Shown: in pieces, positions 48,177 through 56,803 of the stretch
Layout of the letters: each line of letters begins with the position of its first letter
How positions within the stretch are numbered: the stretch's first letter is position 1
Assembly: GCA_023416335.1 (NCBI GenBank)
Contig: JAEZHY010000267.1
Span: forward strand, 10,044 to 74,043
Source of the DNA: Pseudomonadota bacterium
GTDB lineage: Bacteria; Desulfobacterota; Syntrophobacteria; Syntrophobacterales; Syntrophobacteraceae
DNA: 64,000 nucleotides
Direction: 5' to 3'
Made by a program: the position numbers and the translations under genes
The notes under the pieces: model-generated
What the model was told of the DNA's origin: nothing
Databases searched by the model: none
What the model saw: the letters and a program-made list of their open reading frames with translations, nothing else

Positions 48177-48241
48177 ATTCGAAACTGGAGGGCACTATTG
48201 ATTGCGCTGTGTTGTACTTTGCGTAATCAAGGAGGCTTCAT

Positions 48242-48448
48242 ATGACTGCTCCGACCAAAATCTGCCGAGACGAGGTACTTGCAGAAATCGATGCATTACC
48301 GGAAGAATATTTGCCCTTTCTGCTGCAAATGATGCGCGCATTAATCTTAAAATCGGCTGCGGAAAGCTTTCGGCAGGGCTGGTGTGAAGCCCAGAGCGGC
48401 ATGACATACCCTGTGGAAGACTTGTGGGACGGTGTTGATGCCCAATAG
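48242..48448 (+). CDS. Antitoxin-like protein of a RelE/ParE-type module
   Basis: 68 residues. A helical N-terminus, DEVLAEIDALPEEYLPFLLQ, is followed by ESFRQGWCEAQSGMTYPVED and LWDGVDAQ, the ending typical of antitoxins paired with RelE/ParE toxins. AAGGAGG precedes the ATG. The downstream toxin frame overlaps its end by 11 bp but is only a fragment. The antitoxin may therefore be solitary or act on a toxin elsewhere. Confidence 0.65.
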   Translation: MTAPTKICRDEVLAEIDALPEEYLPFLLQMMRALILKSAAESFRQGWCEAQSGMTYPVEDLWDGVDAQ

Positions 48449-48566
48449 TCCGCACGCGATTGAAATCTTTTACACTCCTGAGTTCAACTTGCCGGCCGAC
48501 AGTTCGTACTGCCATCGGTCGTCTTCTTGTTTTCTTGGCATGATTTTCATGCTGTCGGTTCGGTAA
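48438..48566 (+). pseudogene. Truncated RelE-like toxin
   Basis: The frame starts MPNSPHAIEIFYTPEF, the beginning of a RelE/ParE-type toxin, then departs from the family and stops at codon 43. The rest of the toxin is missing; the following DNA is unrelated and leads into a repeat. The module is broken. Confidence 0.6.
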
Positions 48567-48901
48567 TCGGCCCAATATCAACAACATAGGTGCACTTTAG
48601 GCCGAGGGAACTGAACGGCACTTTCGTGTGTTTCGTACTCGTATCGCTCATCCCAAAGCGATGGGTTACGCTGCCAGACTGTATCGTAACCGAACGGGGT
48701 TAGGCTGGTTTTCATCGATAACACGACACAGTCTCTCCGTTTCACCCATCCTACGGCATTGTCCTTATATCATTGTTTTCTTTCGTGATTTTCGTGTATT
48801 TCGTGGTTATGAGCTTTTGCCTTTCGTGTTTGGAAAGCCTTTGTCTTTGTACTTTGGTTGCGCCTGTGCTGCCCCAAGTCCCTTCCCGGGCGTAATATGA
48901 G
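48567..48901. repeat. Degenerate third copy of the CCCATCCTACG element
   Basis: AGCGATGGGTTACGC (48658-48672) to CACCCATCCTACGG (48745-48758) matches one end of the elements at 19.95 and 36.68 kb but is only ~100 bp long. It is followed by the same TTTTCTTTCGTGATTTTCGT motif (48777-48796) as copy 1. No gene is supported. Confidence 0.55.
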
Positions 48902-48928
48902 TTGATTATCCGATTCCTTTGGTATACT
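48902..48928 (+). promoter_or_regulatory. Probable promoter of thiC
   Basis: TTGATT (48902-48907) and TATACT (48923-48928) with a 15-bp spacer, or 16 bp if the -35 is taken one base earlier. The start would lie near 48935, just before the riboswitch. Confidence 0.45.
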
Positions 48929-48953
48929 GTTCTTAACGAGTAAAAATTGAATA

Positions 48954-49038
48954 TAGCCGGGGGGTGCTCTCTCCGAACGAGAGCTGAGATAATACCCTTG
49001 GAACCTGATCCGGTTAATGCCGGCGGAGGAAACGGCTA
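48954..49038 (+). promoter_or_regulatory. TPP riboswitch (THI element) aptamer
   Basis: Conserved blocks are present in order: GGGGTGCT, GAGAGCTGAGATAATACCC, TTGGAACCTGATCCGGTTAA and GCCGGCGGAGGAAACGGC. P1 closes with TAGCCG (48954-48959) and CGGCTA (49033-49038). The aptamer binds thiamine pyrophosphate and sits directly ahead of thiC. Confidence 0.96.
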
Positions 49039-49054
49039 AAATAGGGAAGATTCG

Positions 49055-49090
49055 AAAGGCCGTTTCCTCTGGAAGCGGCCTTTGTTTATT
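49055..49090 (+). terminator. Riboswitch-controlled terminator with antiterminator
   Basis: AAAGGCCGTTTCC (49055-49067) pairs with GGAAGCGGCCTTT (49071-49083), one G-U pair, loop TCT, followed by GTTTATTTTC. The aptamer's 3' strand GAGGAAACGGC (49026-49036) is exactly complementary to GCCGTTTCCTC (49059-49069). The two folds exclude each other. TPP binding should free the terminator and stop transcription before thiC. Confidence 0.85.
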
Positions 49091-49167
49091 TTCGGCCCGG
49101 AACTCGCGCTGTCTCGATTCATGTTCGCACACCGGTCCTCTACTTATCTTCTGACGGGGAGAACGTC

Positions 49168-50439
49168 ATGGCAACTCAGCTGGAATTAGCCAAAGCAGGC
49201 ATCATAACGGATGAAATGAACAAAGCGGTCGCAGACGAGCCGATATCCGCGGAAGAACTGCGAGACCTGATAGCGGCGGGACTTGCTGTATTGCCCAGGA
49301 ACCTCAACCATTCGTTCCCCACGATCAGGGCAATCGGGAAGAACCTCAAGACCAAGGTAAATGCCAACCTGGGAACCAGCGGTGAATGCTGTTCCCTGGA
49401 TTTCGAAAAAGAAAAACTCGAAGCGGCGGTAAGGGCCAAAGCCGATTCCATTATGGACCTTTCGACAGGCGGGGACTTGTCCGAATTCAGGAGTTTCTTC
49501 CTGCAGAATTCACCGGTCATCGTTGGGGCCGTCCCCATTTACGGCGTAGCGTCGGAAATGGTTGCCCGCCATGAAGCCCTGGCCACCATGCAGCCGGATC
49601 AACTCCTGCGAAGCATCGAAAAACAGTGCAGCGCCGGAATCGACTACATTACCGTCCACTGCGGCGTAACACGGGCTTCGGTCAAGAAGCTCGAACACTA
49701 CGAGCGCATCATGCCCTGCGTAAGCCGCGGCGGCTCCATCCACATGGCCTGGATGCGCAAGAACAACAAGGAAAATCCCCTTTACGAGTATTACGACGAC
49801 CTGCTCGATATCGCATACAAGTACGACGTGACCCTGAGCCTCGGGGACGGCTTCCGCCCGGGTGCAATCCTCGATGCAACCGATGGGCCGCAACTCGAAG
49901 AATTGATGATTCTGGCGGAACTGGCAAAAAGAGCCAGGGACCGGAACGTCCAGGTCATGATCGAAGGTCCCGGGCACGTACCGCTCAACCAGATAACCGC
50001 CAATATCATGCTCCAGAAAAAGCTGTGCGGCGGCGCTCCTTTCTATATCCTCGGACCGCTGCCTACCGATATCGCAGCCGGGTACGACCATATCACCTCG
50101 GCTATCGGGGGGGCCATCGCGGGGGCTGCGGGAGCCGACTACCTGTGCTACGTGACCCCTGCTGAACATCTCGGATTGCCGACGGCGGACGATGTTTACC
50201 AGGGAGTTATGGCGGCAAGAATCGCGGGCCACATTGCGGACATTGCGAAAGGACTGCCTGGAGCGATCGAAGCCGATCGGCGTATGTCCATAGCACGGAG
50301 AGACCTCGACTGGGACGGCATGGTCAGGGAAGCCCTCGACCCGGATCTTGTCAAAAAACGCCTCCAGGTAACGGAAGACCGCGAAGGCTGCTCCATGTGC
50401 GGCAAGCTATGCGCCGTCAAAATCAGCCGGGCAATTTAA
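49168..50439 (+). CDS. thiC: Phosphomethylpyrimidine synthase ThiC
   Basis: 423 residues, the short form. It converts aminoimidazole ribotide to HMP phosphate for thiamine, using SAM and a C-terminal [4Fe-4S] cluster. The cluster ligands appear as CSMCGKLC, that is Cx2Cx3C, one residue tighter than the Cx2Cx4C of long enterobacterial ThiC. Core motifs include NANLGTSGECC, VHCGVTRASVKKLE, SLGDGFRPGAILDATDGPQ, EGPGHVPLNQI and AGAAGADYLCYVTPAEH. Controlled by the TPP riboswitch upstream. GGGGAGAA precedes the ATG. Confidence 0.97.
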   Translation: MATQLELAKAGIITDEMNKAVADEPISAEELRDLIAAGLAVLPRNLNHSFPTIRAIGKNLKTKVNANLGTSGECCSLDFEKEKLEAAVRAKADSIMDLSTGGDLSEFRSFFLQNSPVIVGAVPIYGVASEMVARHEALATMQPDQLLRSIEKQCSAGIDYITVHCGVTRASVKKLEHYERIMPCVSRGGSIHMAWMRKNNKENPLYEYYDDLLDIAYKYDVTLSLGDGFRPGAILDATDGPQLEELMILAELAKRARDRNVQVMIEGPGHVPLNQITANIMLQKKLCGGAPFYILGPLPTDIAAGYDHITSAIGGAIAGAAGADYLCYVTPAEHLGLPTADDVYQGVMAARIAGHIADIAKGLPGAIEADRRMSIARRDLDWDGMVREALDPDLVKKRLQVTEDREGCSMCGKLCAVKISRAI

Positions 50440-50787
50440 TCGCAGTCATGATCTAGCGTGGCCGCCGCGTTGGAGAACACAATATGAAAAAGGATGAAAC
50501 TTCGATTCTGAAGTGCGGTAGCAACGGTAGGGTGGGCACCCGCCTTTTGGGGTGCCCACCTCCGGCCATCCCGATCGGCCCTGATCCGAGTGGATGGACG
50601 GTGGGCACGATAAAACCGTGCCCACCCTACCCGCCTCACCGTTTCACTTTTATTGAAGGCGCAGGGTGGGCGAGCGAAGCGGGGTCCGGCATTTTGGATG
50701 TCCACCCTTACTGTTTCACTTTTATTGTAGCTTCATAACAGGTTCGTAGGCATCGGATTTCATGAATGGAGTAATCGGCTCCCCATC
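50440..50787. repeat. GGTGGGCAC palindromic repeats after thiC
   Basis: GTAGGGTGGGCAC at 50527-50539 and GTGCCCACCCTAC at 50618-50630 are exact inverted ends of a 104-bp unit, with a nested palindrome inside. A direct duplication of GTTTCACTTTTATTG follows at about 50640 and 50712. No gene is supported. Confidence 0.7.
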
Positions 50788-52455
50788 ATGATCTCGGAAA
50801 TCTGTCTGAGCGATCTCATTAAGAAAGCAGGAAGGACTTATCCCGGCCCGCTCACTCCGCTGGACCGGGAAATCGTAGAATGCGCTCAAATTTTGAGCGC
50901 ATTTTTGTTGCGTACGAAAAAACTCGGTGGACCTCATCAGCATCGGGTGCTGGCCGAATTCCTCGGCTCCGGCATAGGGGCGGAATCCGATCTGCGGGAA
51001 TGGATCGAAAGTAGATCAGATTCCCCGGTGAGTCAGAGGGTCTGGGATTCCTGCCGTAAGCGGGCCGAATCATGGCTGGCCGAAGGTATTACAGTTACGG
51101 CGTGGAAGCCTTCAGCCATTGCCGGTTCGGATGTGACACCCTGCAGATCCCCCTGCCCTGCCGTTCTATTCGCCAAAGGCAAGTTCGATCCACACCTGCC
51201 GCGGATTGCGATATTCAACTCCCGGAAGCCCCGGCCGGTATCTCCCGACTCCCCGTGGCTTAAAGCGCTCCGAACCGTTCCAGGGGATATAGCTTCTTCC
51301 GGAGTCGGCCTTGCCACCGGCTTAGGGACACTAACCTACGACATGACGGGGACTTTCGCCGTTCGTTCCGCCCTGCCGCTGACCGTGGCAGCGCCCTGTT
51401 CAGTCCTGAAGCCGAATTCCGAATTTTCGCGGCTGTATGGTAAAGCCGAAGGCGGGATTGCGTTGCTCTCCTGTCTGCTCGACACAAGCGCGTGCACCAA
51501 AACAAAACGCCTTCTGTGCCGCGACCGCATCCTGGCGGAATTGGCGGACATCCATATCGTCCTGGAGATCCGTTCAGGCGGGAATCTCGCCACCGTGCTT
51601 AGAGAGCAGCAAAGGAGGTCTCCCCGCCTCCATGTCGTATATGAGCCGGAAAAGAGGAATTCAACCAACTCGGCGAACTTCGACCTCCTTCGGGAATTCC
51701 CGGCGCATGCGAGAGCAGTTCGGATCCGCAAATCCGAAGGACCTCCCGAACTCTTAGGAATACCCTGCCCGGAACCGGCGATTTCAACCCTTGAGCCGGA
51801 TCGGATCGACTGGAATTCTTATCTGTTTCACTACACCAGAGCATGTCCCGGTCCCTGGCCCGGACAAACGTACAGTCAGTACCTCTTGAGCCTGCTCGAT
51901 GGGGATCCGCTCTCAGGCCATTCGGCCTTCGACACCCTCACCCGGATCCTGGAAGAAGGACTCATAAGAGCTGGGTCCGGTATGGTGCGGGGAAGTGAAG
52001 CCGTGATTTCATGGAGTTCGCATCCTCCATCCGATTTATTCAGGCTTCGCAAATGGAATCCTGCGTTGGTCAGATGGACCGTCGAGCCATACGGCCTGGC
52101 TTTCCGGCGCGATTTCCTTCGCAGCGTGGGTGCAAAACCGGCCGTTTACGGCCGAGAGGAAGTCTATTCCTCTTTGCCCGCAACAGAGAAACACCGGTTC
52201 CAGTTGAGCAGATCGCGGGTATCGGACTGGAGGCACGAACGCGAATGGCGCCTCCGAGGAGATCTGAACATCATGAATGCAGGAGAGGAGAATTTCTTCG
52301 TCTTCGTACAAACCGAACGGGAAAGGCGATTTCTGGAGCTTCATGAAACCCGCATTCCTGTAATCGCACTGGAATCCTCGGGATTGGAAAACTCCGCGAG
52401 GGGAACGCGAGGGGACGAATCCGGTTGTAAGAAAGCAAAAAATTCTCTAAGTTAA
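50788..52455 (+). CDS. Two-domain protein: DprA/SLOG-like Rossmann domain plus HYT...EREWR domain
   Basis: 555 residues, no signal or membrane segment. Residues ~100-282 look like a DprA/SLOG-type nucleotide-binding fold: PCPAVLFAKGKFDPHL, RIAIFNSRKP (DprA has VGSR), GVGLATGLGTLTYDMTGTFA, LPLTVAAPCSVL and ADIHIVLEIRSGGNLATVLR. Residues ~340-530 form a second domain with FHYT (347-350), TLTRILEEGLI, ISWSSHPP and the acidic-aromatic motif DWRHEREWRLRG (480-491). That layout resembles DUF2971 or ADP-ribosyltransferase-like families, but this is inference. Start ATG at 50788 has only a distant GGAG. It lies alone after thiC and before a DUF4389 gene 64 bp downstream. Confidence 0.7.
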   Translation: MISEICLSDLIKKAGRTYPGPLTPLDREIVECAQILSAFLLRTKKLGGPHQHRVLAEFLGSGIGAESDLREWIESRSDSPVSQRVWDSCRKRAESWLAEGITVTAWKPSAIAGSDVTPCRSPCPAVLFAKGKFDPHLPRIAIFNSRKPRPVSPDSPWLKALRTVPGDIASSGVGLATGLGTLTYDMTGTFAVRSALPLTVAAPCSVLKPNSEFSRLYGKAEGGIALLSCLLDTSACTKTKRLLCRDRILAELADIHIVLEIRSGGNLATVLREQQRRSPRLHVVYEPEKRNSTNSANFDLLREFPAHARAVRIRKSEGPPELLGIPCPEPAISTLEPDRIDWNSYLFHYTRACPGPWPGQTYSQYLLSLLDGDPLSGHSAFDTLTRILEEGLIRAGSGMVRGSEAVISWSSHPPSDLFRLRKWNPALVRWTVEPYGLAFRRDFLRSVGAKPAVYGREEVYSSLPATEKHRFQLSRSRVSDWRHEREWRLRGDLNIMNAGEENFFVFVQTERERRFLELHETRIPVIALESSGLENSARGTRGDESGCKKAKNSLS

Positions 52456-52519
52456 GGGGTTGAGCTAACTGGCAGTTTTTTGCTTTCACCCCCCAATGAA
52501 AAGTGCAGGAGGAAGACGA

Positions 52520-52822
52520 ATGAACGATTCTTTCAAAATCCCTCGGGGACAGATTGCAATGAGGCTCTTGTATACGGTTCTCAGCCTCATTCTCCTTTCC
52601 GCAGTGCAGGTCCTCATCCAGATTATCACGCTGTTCCAATATGTTGTCCTGCTTATCACGCAGGGTTACAGCGAACCGCTGAGAGGCTTTTCCAACAAGG
52701 CTGCGACCTATGCGTACAAACTTATACGGTACGCCACCCTGAACGAGAACACCCGTCCATTTCCCTTTTCGGATTTTCCGCACGAAATGGAAGTTCCCGA
52801 AGACCACGTAAGATTCGAATAG
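52520..52822 (+). CDS. DUF4389 small membrane protein
   Basis: 100 residues. One long hydrophobic stretch (LLYTVLSLILLSAVQVLIQI, then ITLFQYVVLLIT) forms one or two membrane helices. It is followed by QGYSEPLRGFSNKAATYAYK and LIRYATLNENTRPFPFSDFP, the DUF4389 pattern. Function unknown. AGGAGGAAG precedes the ATG. It follows the DprA/SLOG-like gene in the same direction and may be co-transcribed. Confidence 0.8.
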   Translation: MNDSFKIPRGQIAMRLLYTVLSLILLSAVQVLIQIITLFQYVVLLITQGYSEPLRGFSNKAATYAYKLIRYATLNENTRPFPFSDFPHEMEVPEDHVRFE

Positions 52823-52870
52823 GATAAGCCGGCATCAAAGCCGCATAACGGCCAAAAGGGTCCACGCAAA

Positions 52871-52899
52871 AGCCGCCGCAACTTCATCCCGCGGCGGCT
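52871..52899. terminator. Bidirectional hairpin between convergent genes
   Basis: 9-bp GC stem AGCCGCCGC (52871-52879) with GCGGCGGCT (52891-52899) and an 11-nt loop. There is no long T-run, so termination strength is uncertain. It abuts the tsaE stop. Confidence 0.5.
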
Positions 52900-53420
52900 C
52901 AAACGTCTCCCGCTCCTTCACTGCAGACCGGATCGGCCGTTACTCTTTCCAAATCTTTAACCCAATCGGCCATTCTTCCGCGATTCTTCCTTCCGCGGCC
53001 AAGCAGCCGGATCCTGCGGCTTTCGTCCCCCGTAATCTCGATGCGAACATCCCAACGGTCGCGCGGCAAAAGCCTGTCCAGCCGCTCGGGCCACTCGATC
53101 ACCGCAACGCCGTTTCCGAACAGCGACTCCTGCCAGGGCAGAGTCTCCAGTTCGTCCGGCCCCGAGATCCGGTACAAATCGAGATGATAGAGATAAAGGC
53201 GGCCGGAGTACTCGTTTATTATAGTAAAAGTCGGACTGGTCACTCGAGTTCCGACCGGAACTCCGAGCCCCCGGGCAATCCCCCGCGTGAGGAGCGTCTT
53301 CCCGGCTGCAAGTTCTCCCCAGAGAGCCAGGATGTCTCCGGCCTCGATCAGTTCGCCGATCTTTCGGCCCAGCGCCAGTGTGCAGTCTTCACCGGGAGAG
53401 TCGAACAGGAACTCATTCAT
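52899..53420 (-). CDS. tsaE: tRNA threonylcarbamoyladenosine biosynthesis ATPase TsaE
   Basis: 173 residues. The P-loop reads GELAAGKT (usually GELGAGKT), followed by RGLGVPVGTRVTSPTFTIIN, YHLDLYRI and VIEWPERL, all TsaE signatures. It supports t6A37 formation on ANN-decoding tRNAs with TsaB and TsaD. The C-terminus carries an extra basic tail (GRGRKNRGRMADW). ATG at 53420 overlaps the nnr stop by 8 bp, a common nnr-tsaE pairing. Confidence 0.93.
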   Translation of the reverse strand: MNEFLFDSPGEDCTLALGRKIGELIEAGDILALWGELAAGKTLLTRGIARGLGVPVGTRVTSPTFTIINEYSGRLYLYHLDLYRISGPDELETLPWQESLFGNGVAVIEWPERLDRLLPRDRWDVRIEITGDESRRIRLLGRGRKNRGRMADWVKDLERVTADPVCSEGAGDV

Positions 53421-54981
53421 GGCTTTCCCGTACACCTTCCAGAGAACCGATCACCGGGGGAACTTCGTCGAGCATATCCGTTGCCAGCAGGCCGCGGCTC
53501 CCGACTCCTTCCATGATTCGGTCGCAGGCAGTCCCGTGAACATAAACGCCGAGACACGCCGCTTTAAAAGGCTCGAAGCCCTGGGCAAGTAAGCCGGCGA
53601 TGATGCCGGTCAGCGTGTCCCCCATCCCGCCGCTCGCCATTGCGGGATTACCGCTGCTGTTGATTGCAAGCTGCCCGTCGGGGCCCGCTATCACGGTCCT
53701 GTGCCCTTTGAGCACCAACACAACGCCGTATTCCCGGCTGAATTCTGTGGCCGATTCGAGCCGGTTCTGCTGTATTTCGGAAATCGAACGATGCGCCACC
53801 CTGGCCATCTCACCGGGATGGGGCGTCAGGACGAGAGGGGCCGAAGCTTCACGTAAGAGGTTCGGATCTTTCGATACGGCCGTAATTGCATCGGCATCGA
53901 GCACCATCGGACACCGCGCCCGGAGTATCAGTTCTTTAACAAGTGCCGCCGTATCGGCTTCAGTCGAAATTCCCGGCCCCATCGCCAGGGCACTCTTTCC
54001 CTCGAGGAAATCAAGAATCTCGGGCAACGCTGCAGACGCGGGCGTCTGTGCGGCTGTTTCCCTGATGGGGTAAGTCATTGCCTCCGTGAGCTTTACTTCC
54101 AGGATGGGGTTCAGGCTCTGCGGAGTAAACAACGTCACAAGCCCAGCGCCCGCCCGTGCAGCCCCTAGGCATACCAGGGTCGCCGCACCGGTCTTTCCGA
54201 GCGAACCCGAAAGCACGCACACATGGCCTGCCCTGCCCTTGTGAACGGTCGGATCACGCGGTTCGATCCACCGGGAAAGAAATTCGTGTGTCAGCCAATA
54301 GCGTTTTATCCCGGCAGCCTTGGCAAGCCCCGCAGGGATTCCTATATCTATCACCTCGACGTGCCCGACAAGCTCGGTCCCGGGTTCCACCACATGTCCG
54401 ACTTTCAGGAACCCGAACGTGGCCGTGGCCGTCGCTTTTATGGCGGTCCCAAGCACCCGGCCGGTGCTCCCATGGAGTCCCGAGGGAATGTCCACGGCGA
54501 GAACGGGTATTTCGAGCGTGTTGATTCTTTCAATCACCTGCCGGTACAGGCCGCGAACTTCGGTATTGAGGCCGGTCCCCAGCAGAGCGTCTATGACCAG
54601 ACCGCTTTCGCCTATTACCGGCCATTGCTTTTCAAAATCTTCGGCCTCGTTCCAAATGGCGACGGGGACCCCTATCTTTTCAAGGATTGAGAAATTGGTA
54701 AGAGCATCACCGGCGAGCTTTTCGGGAGGACGAAGGCAAACGACCCTTACATCCGAGCCTTTCAGATGGAAGATTCTTGCCAGCACGAATCCGTCCCCGG
54801 CGTTGTTGCCGCTTCCGGCCACCACGGTTATTCGGCGCTCAAGAAGATCGGGGACGACGCGCATAAAGAAATCGGCCGCACCCCGGGCGGCATTCTCCAT
54901 GAGGACTATTCCGGGAATTCCGATTTCCTTGATGGTGCGGCCGTCGAGTCCGGCCATTTCCTGTGCAGTGAGGACCAGCAT
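53413..54981 (-). CDS. nnr: Bifunctional NAD(P)H-hydrate epimerase/dehydratase
   Basis: 522 residues. The N-terminal ~215 residues are the YjeF_N epimerase (MENAARGAADFFMRVV, GSGNNAGDGFVLARIF, DIPSGLHGSTG). The C-terminal part is the carbohydrate-kinase-like ADP-dependent dehydratase (GRAGHVCVLSGSLGKTGAAT, LTPHPGEMARV, NPAMASGGMGDTLTGIIAGL). It repairs damaged hydrated NAD(P)H. ATG at 54981 has GAGGAGG upstream; an in-frame extension to 55032 lies before that site. Translationally coupled to tsaE. Confidence 0.95.
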   Translation of the reverse strand: MLVLTAQEMAGLDGRTIKEIGIPGIVLMENAARGAADFFMRVVPDLLERRITVVAGSGNNAGDGFVLARIFHLKGSDVRVVCLRPPEKLAGDALTNFSILEKIGVPVAIWNEAEDFEKQWPVIGESGLVIDALLGTGLNTEVRGLYRQVIERINTLEIPVLAVDIPSGLHGSTGRVLGTAIKATATATFGFLKVGHVVEPGTELVGHVEVIDIGIPAGLAKAAGIKRYWLTHEFLSRWIEPRDPTVHKGRAGHVCVLSGSLGKTGAATLVCLGAARAGAGLVTLFTPQSLNPILEVKLTEAMTYPIRETAAQTPASAALPEILDFLEGKSALAMGPGISTEADTAALVKELILRARCPMVLDADAITAVSKDPNLLREASAPLVLTPHPGEMARVAHRSISEIQQNRLESATEFSREYGVVLVLKGHRTVIAGPDGQLAINSSGNPAMASGGMGDTLTGIIAGLLAQGFEPFKAACLGVYVHGTACDRIMEGVGSRGLLATDMLDEVPPVIGSLEGVRESHE

Positions 54982-55440
54982 GCATTTTCCTCCTCTTGAG
55001 AAATCGAAAAACCAGCGGGTTGAAAATAGCATAGAACGTCTTACATGGGATCAAAATAAAGTACGTGCACTCCGGTGCAAAGTTTGCTATATAAACGGCG
55101 CTTTCGCGACAATGCCCAATTTGATTTTGCCCAAGTCGCGTTTGTGAAATTATTGCGGACAATAAAAATAAGATGTGCCAAACCGGAGAACTTGATTAGA
55201 ATAATACAACTTTGCAAGTGACTGATATGACGGCACATTAACTGATCTAAGGGGCTTTCCTATTTTGGACTAGCCTCTTGTGCAAAACAATGATATCATT
55301 CGCGGACGATTGTGCATTTATGGCGGCTGTAATACCGCAATTCCGATCAACGATTCTAGATTCCATCTGCAACGCAGGAACCCGTGTGTATCCCGAAACG
55401 CATGTCCCGAGTTGCATGTGAGCCGGAGGAGTAAAGGCGC
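54982..55440. other. Divergent intergenic region before nuo
   Basis: 460 bp between nnr (leftward) and nuoA (rightward). It is AT-richer than the coding DNA and should hold both promoters, but no clear -35/-10 pair, operator or RNA was found. Confidence 0.35.
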
Positions 55441-55818
55441 GTGATCTCCCAAAAGCTAATGACCGACTTTCTGGCTGTTGGCCTCTACCTGTTTGCAGGA
55501 CTCGTCTTCGCAATCATTCCTCTCATCATTTCCAGGTTCCTCGTCAAGAGGAGCGCCGGCCAGTTCCGCGCAGATACATACGAGAGCGGGATGGAAACAA
55601 TCGGCAGCGCTTGGATCCAGTTCACCGTAGCCTATTACATCTACGCACTCATATTTCTGGCCTTCGATGTCGACGTGCTCTACCTGTTCCCGGTCACGCT
55701 CGCATACGGAAAGTACGTAGCCAGAGATCTGATCGAGGTGTTTATCTTTGTGGGAATTCTGTCGCTGGCAATCATTTACGCCTGGCGCAAAGGAGTTTTT
55801 GAATGGAACAAGAGGTGA
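55441..55818 (+). CDS. nuoA: NADH-quinone oxidoreductase-type subunit A
   Basis: 125 residues with three membrane helices. Motifs are [40 protein letters not shown] and [10 protein letters not shown], with Glu/Asp residues typical of NuoA near the Q-site. GTG start behind GGAGGAG. It overlaps nuoB by 16 bp. First gene of a nuoABCDHIJKLM(N) operon. Confidence 0.95.
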   Translation: MISQKLMTDFLAVGLYLFAGLVFAIIPLIISRFLVKRSAGQFRADTYESGMETIGSAWIQFTVAYYIYALIFLAFDVDVLYLFPVTLAYGKYVARDLIEVFIFVGILSLAIIYAWRKGVFEWNKR

Positions 55819-56336
55819 GACCCAGAGAGCCGGGAGAACCGGTCATCAAATTTGCTCTCCTTGAGGATATGCTGAATCTGGCGCGAGCCAATTCGTTATG
55901 GCCGATGACCTTCGGCCTGGCCTGCTGTGCAATCGAAATGATGGCCGCAGGAGCATCCCGCTTTGACCTGGATCGTTTCGGCGCCGGCGTTTTCAGACCG
56001 TCTCCGCGGCAGTCGGATGTGATGATAGTTGCCGGCACAATCTCCAAGAAGATGGCCCCCGCCATTCAGATGCTCTGGGATCAGATGCCCAACCCGAAAT
56101 GGTGTATCGCCATGGGGAACTGTGCAATCTCCGGCGGCCCTTTCGAGTATGAAGGCCAGTATGCCATCGTACCCGGAGCGCATCTCATCGTTCCGGTGGA
56201 CATCGTAATTCCCGGCTGTCCGCCTCGCCCGGAAGCACTCATCCAGGGACTGCTCGCACTGGAAGACAAGATCACCAGGGGCGAGGACAGGAATCTGCTT
56301 CGCCGCTTCCGCCGTACCGGAGGCGAATGCGCATGA
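55803..56336 (+). CDS. nuoB: NADH-quinone oxidoreductase-type subunit B
   Basis: 177 residues. Ligands of the terminal [4Fe-4S] cluster N2 are present: [18 protein letters not shown] and [12 protein letters not shown]. It hands electrons to quinone at the junction with NuoD. It starts within nuoA and its stop overlaps nuoC. Confidence 0.96.
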   Translation: MEQEVRPREPGEPVIKFALLEDMLNLARANSLWPMTFGLACCAIEMMAAGASRFDLDRFGAGVFRPSPRQSDVMIVAGTISKKMAPAIQMLWDQMPNPKWCIAMGNCAISGGPFEYEGQYAIVPGAHLIVPVDIVIPGCPPRPEALIQGLLALEDKITRGEDRNLLRRFRRTGGECA

Positions 56337-56803
56337 AAATCGCAGAAATTGAGAAAGAGTTGAGGGAGAAATTCCCGGATGCGGCTTTTACTCCGGACGA
56401 AAGCGGGAAGACCGGGACGGCGCTGTCTCTGACGATTCCGATTTCCGGGATCAGGGAAGCAGCACAGGTTTTCGATAAAGCCGGCTTTTTCCTTGAGACC
56501 ATAACGGCGCTCGATTTCCAGGATACTTTCGAACTGGTCTACCATTTCAATTATTACGAACCGGCCTCCAGAACAGCCGTGAGAGTTCTCTGCGGACACG
56601 ACCAGACCCCTTCCACCATCTGCGACATTTTCCATGGGGCGGGCTGGCTCGAACGAGAGGTTCACGATTTTTTCGGGATCGGTTTTTCCGGCAATCCCGA
56701 CCTGCGGCCCCTGCTGCTTCCTGAAGACGCGGATTACCACCCGCTGAGGAAAGATTTCGGCAAAGGCTGCACATATCACAAACGGGAAGAGATATATGGA
56801 TAG
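56333..56803 (+). CDS. nuoC: NADH-quinone oxidoreductase-type subunit C
   Basis: 156 residues. [20 protein letters not shown] and [20 protein letters not shown] are the NuoC signature; the end is [11 protein letters not shown]. It is separate from NuoD rather than fused. ATG 56333 is 9 nt after GGAGG; ATG 56327 is closer to it. Overlaps nuoD by 8 bp. Confidence 0.94.
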   Translation: MKIAEIEKELREKFPDAAFTPDESGKTGTALSLTIPISGIREAAQVFDKAGFFLETITALDFQDTFELVYHFNYYEPASRTAVRVLCGHDQTPSTICDIFHGAGWLEREVHDFFGIGFSGNPDLRPLLLPEDADYHPLRKDFGKGCTYHKREEIYG

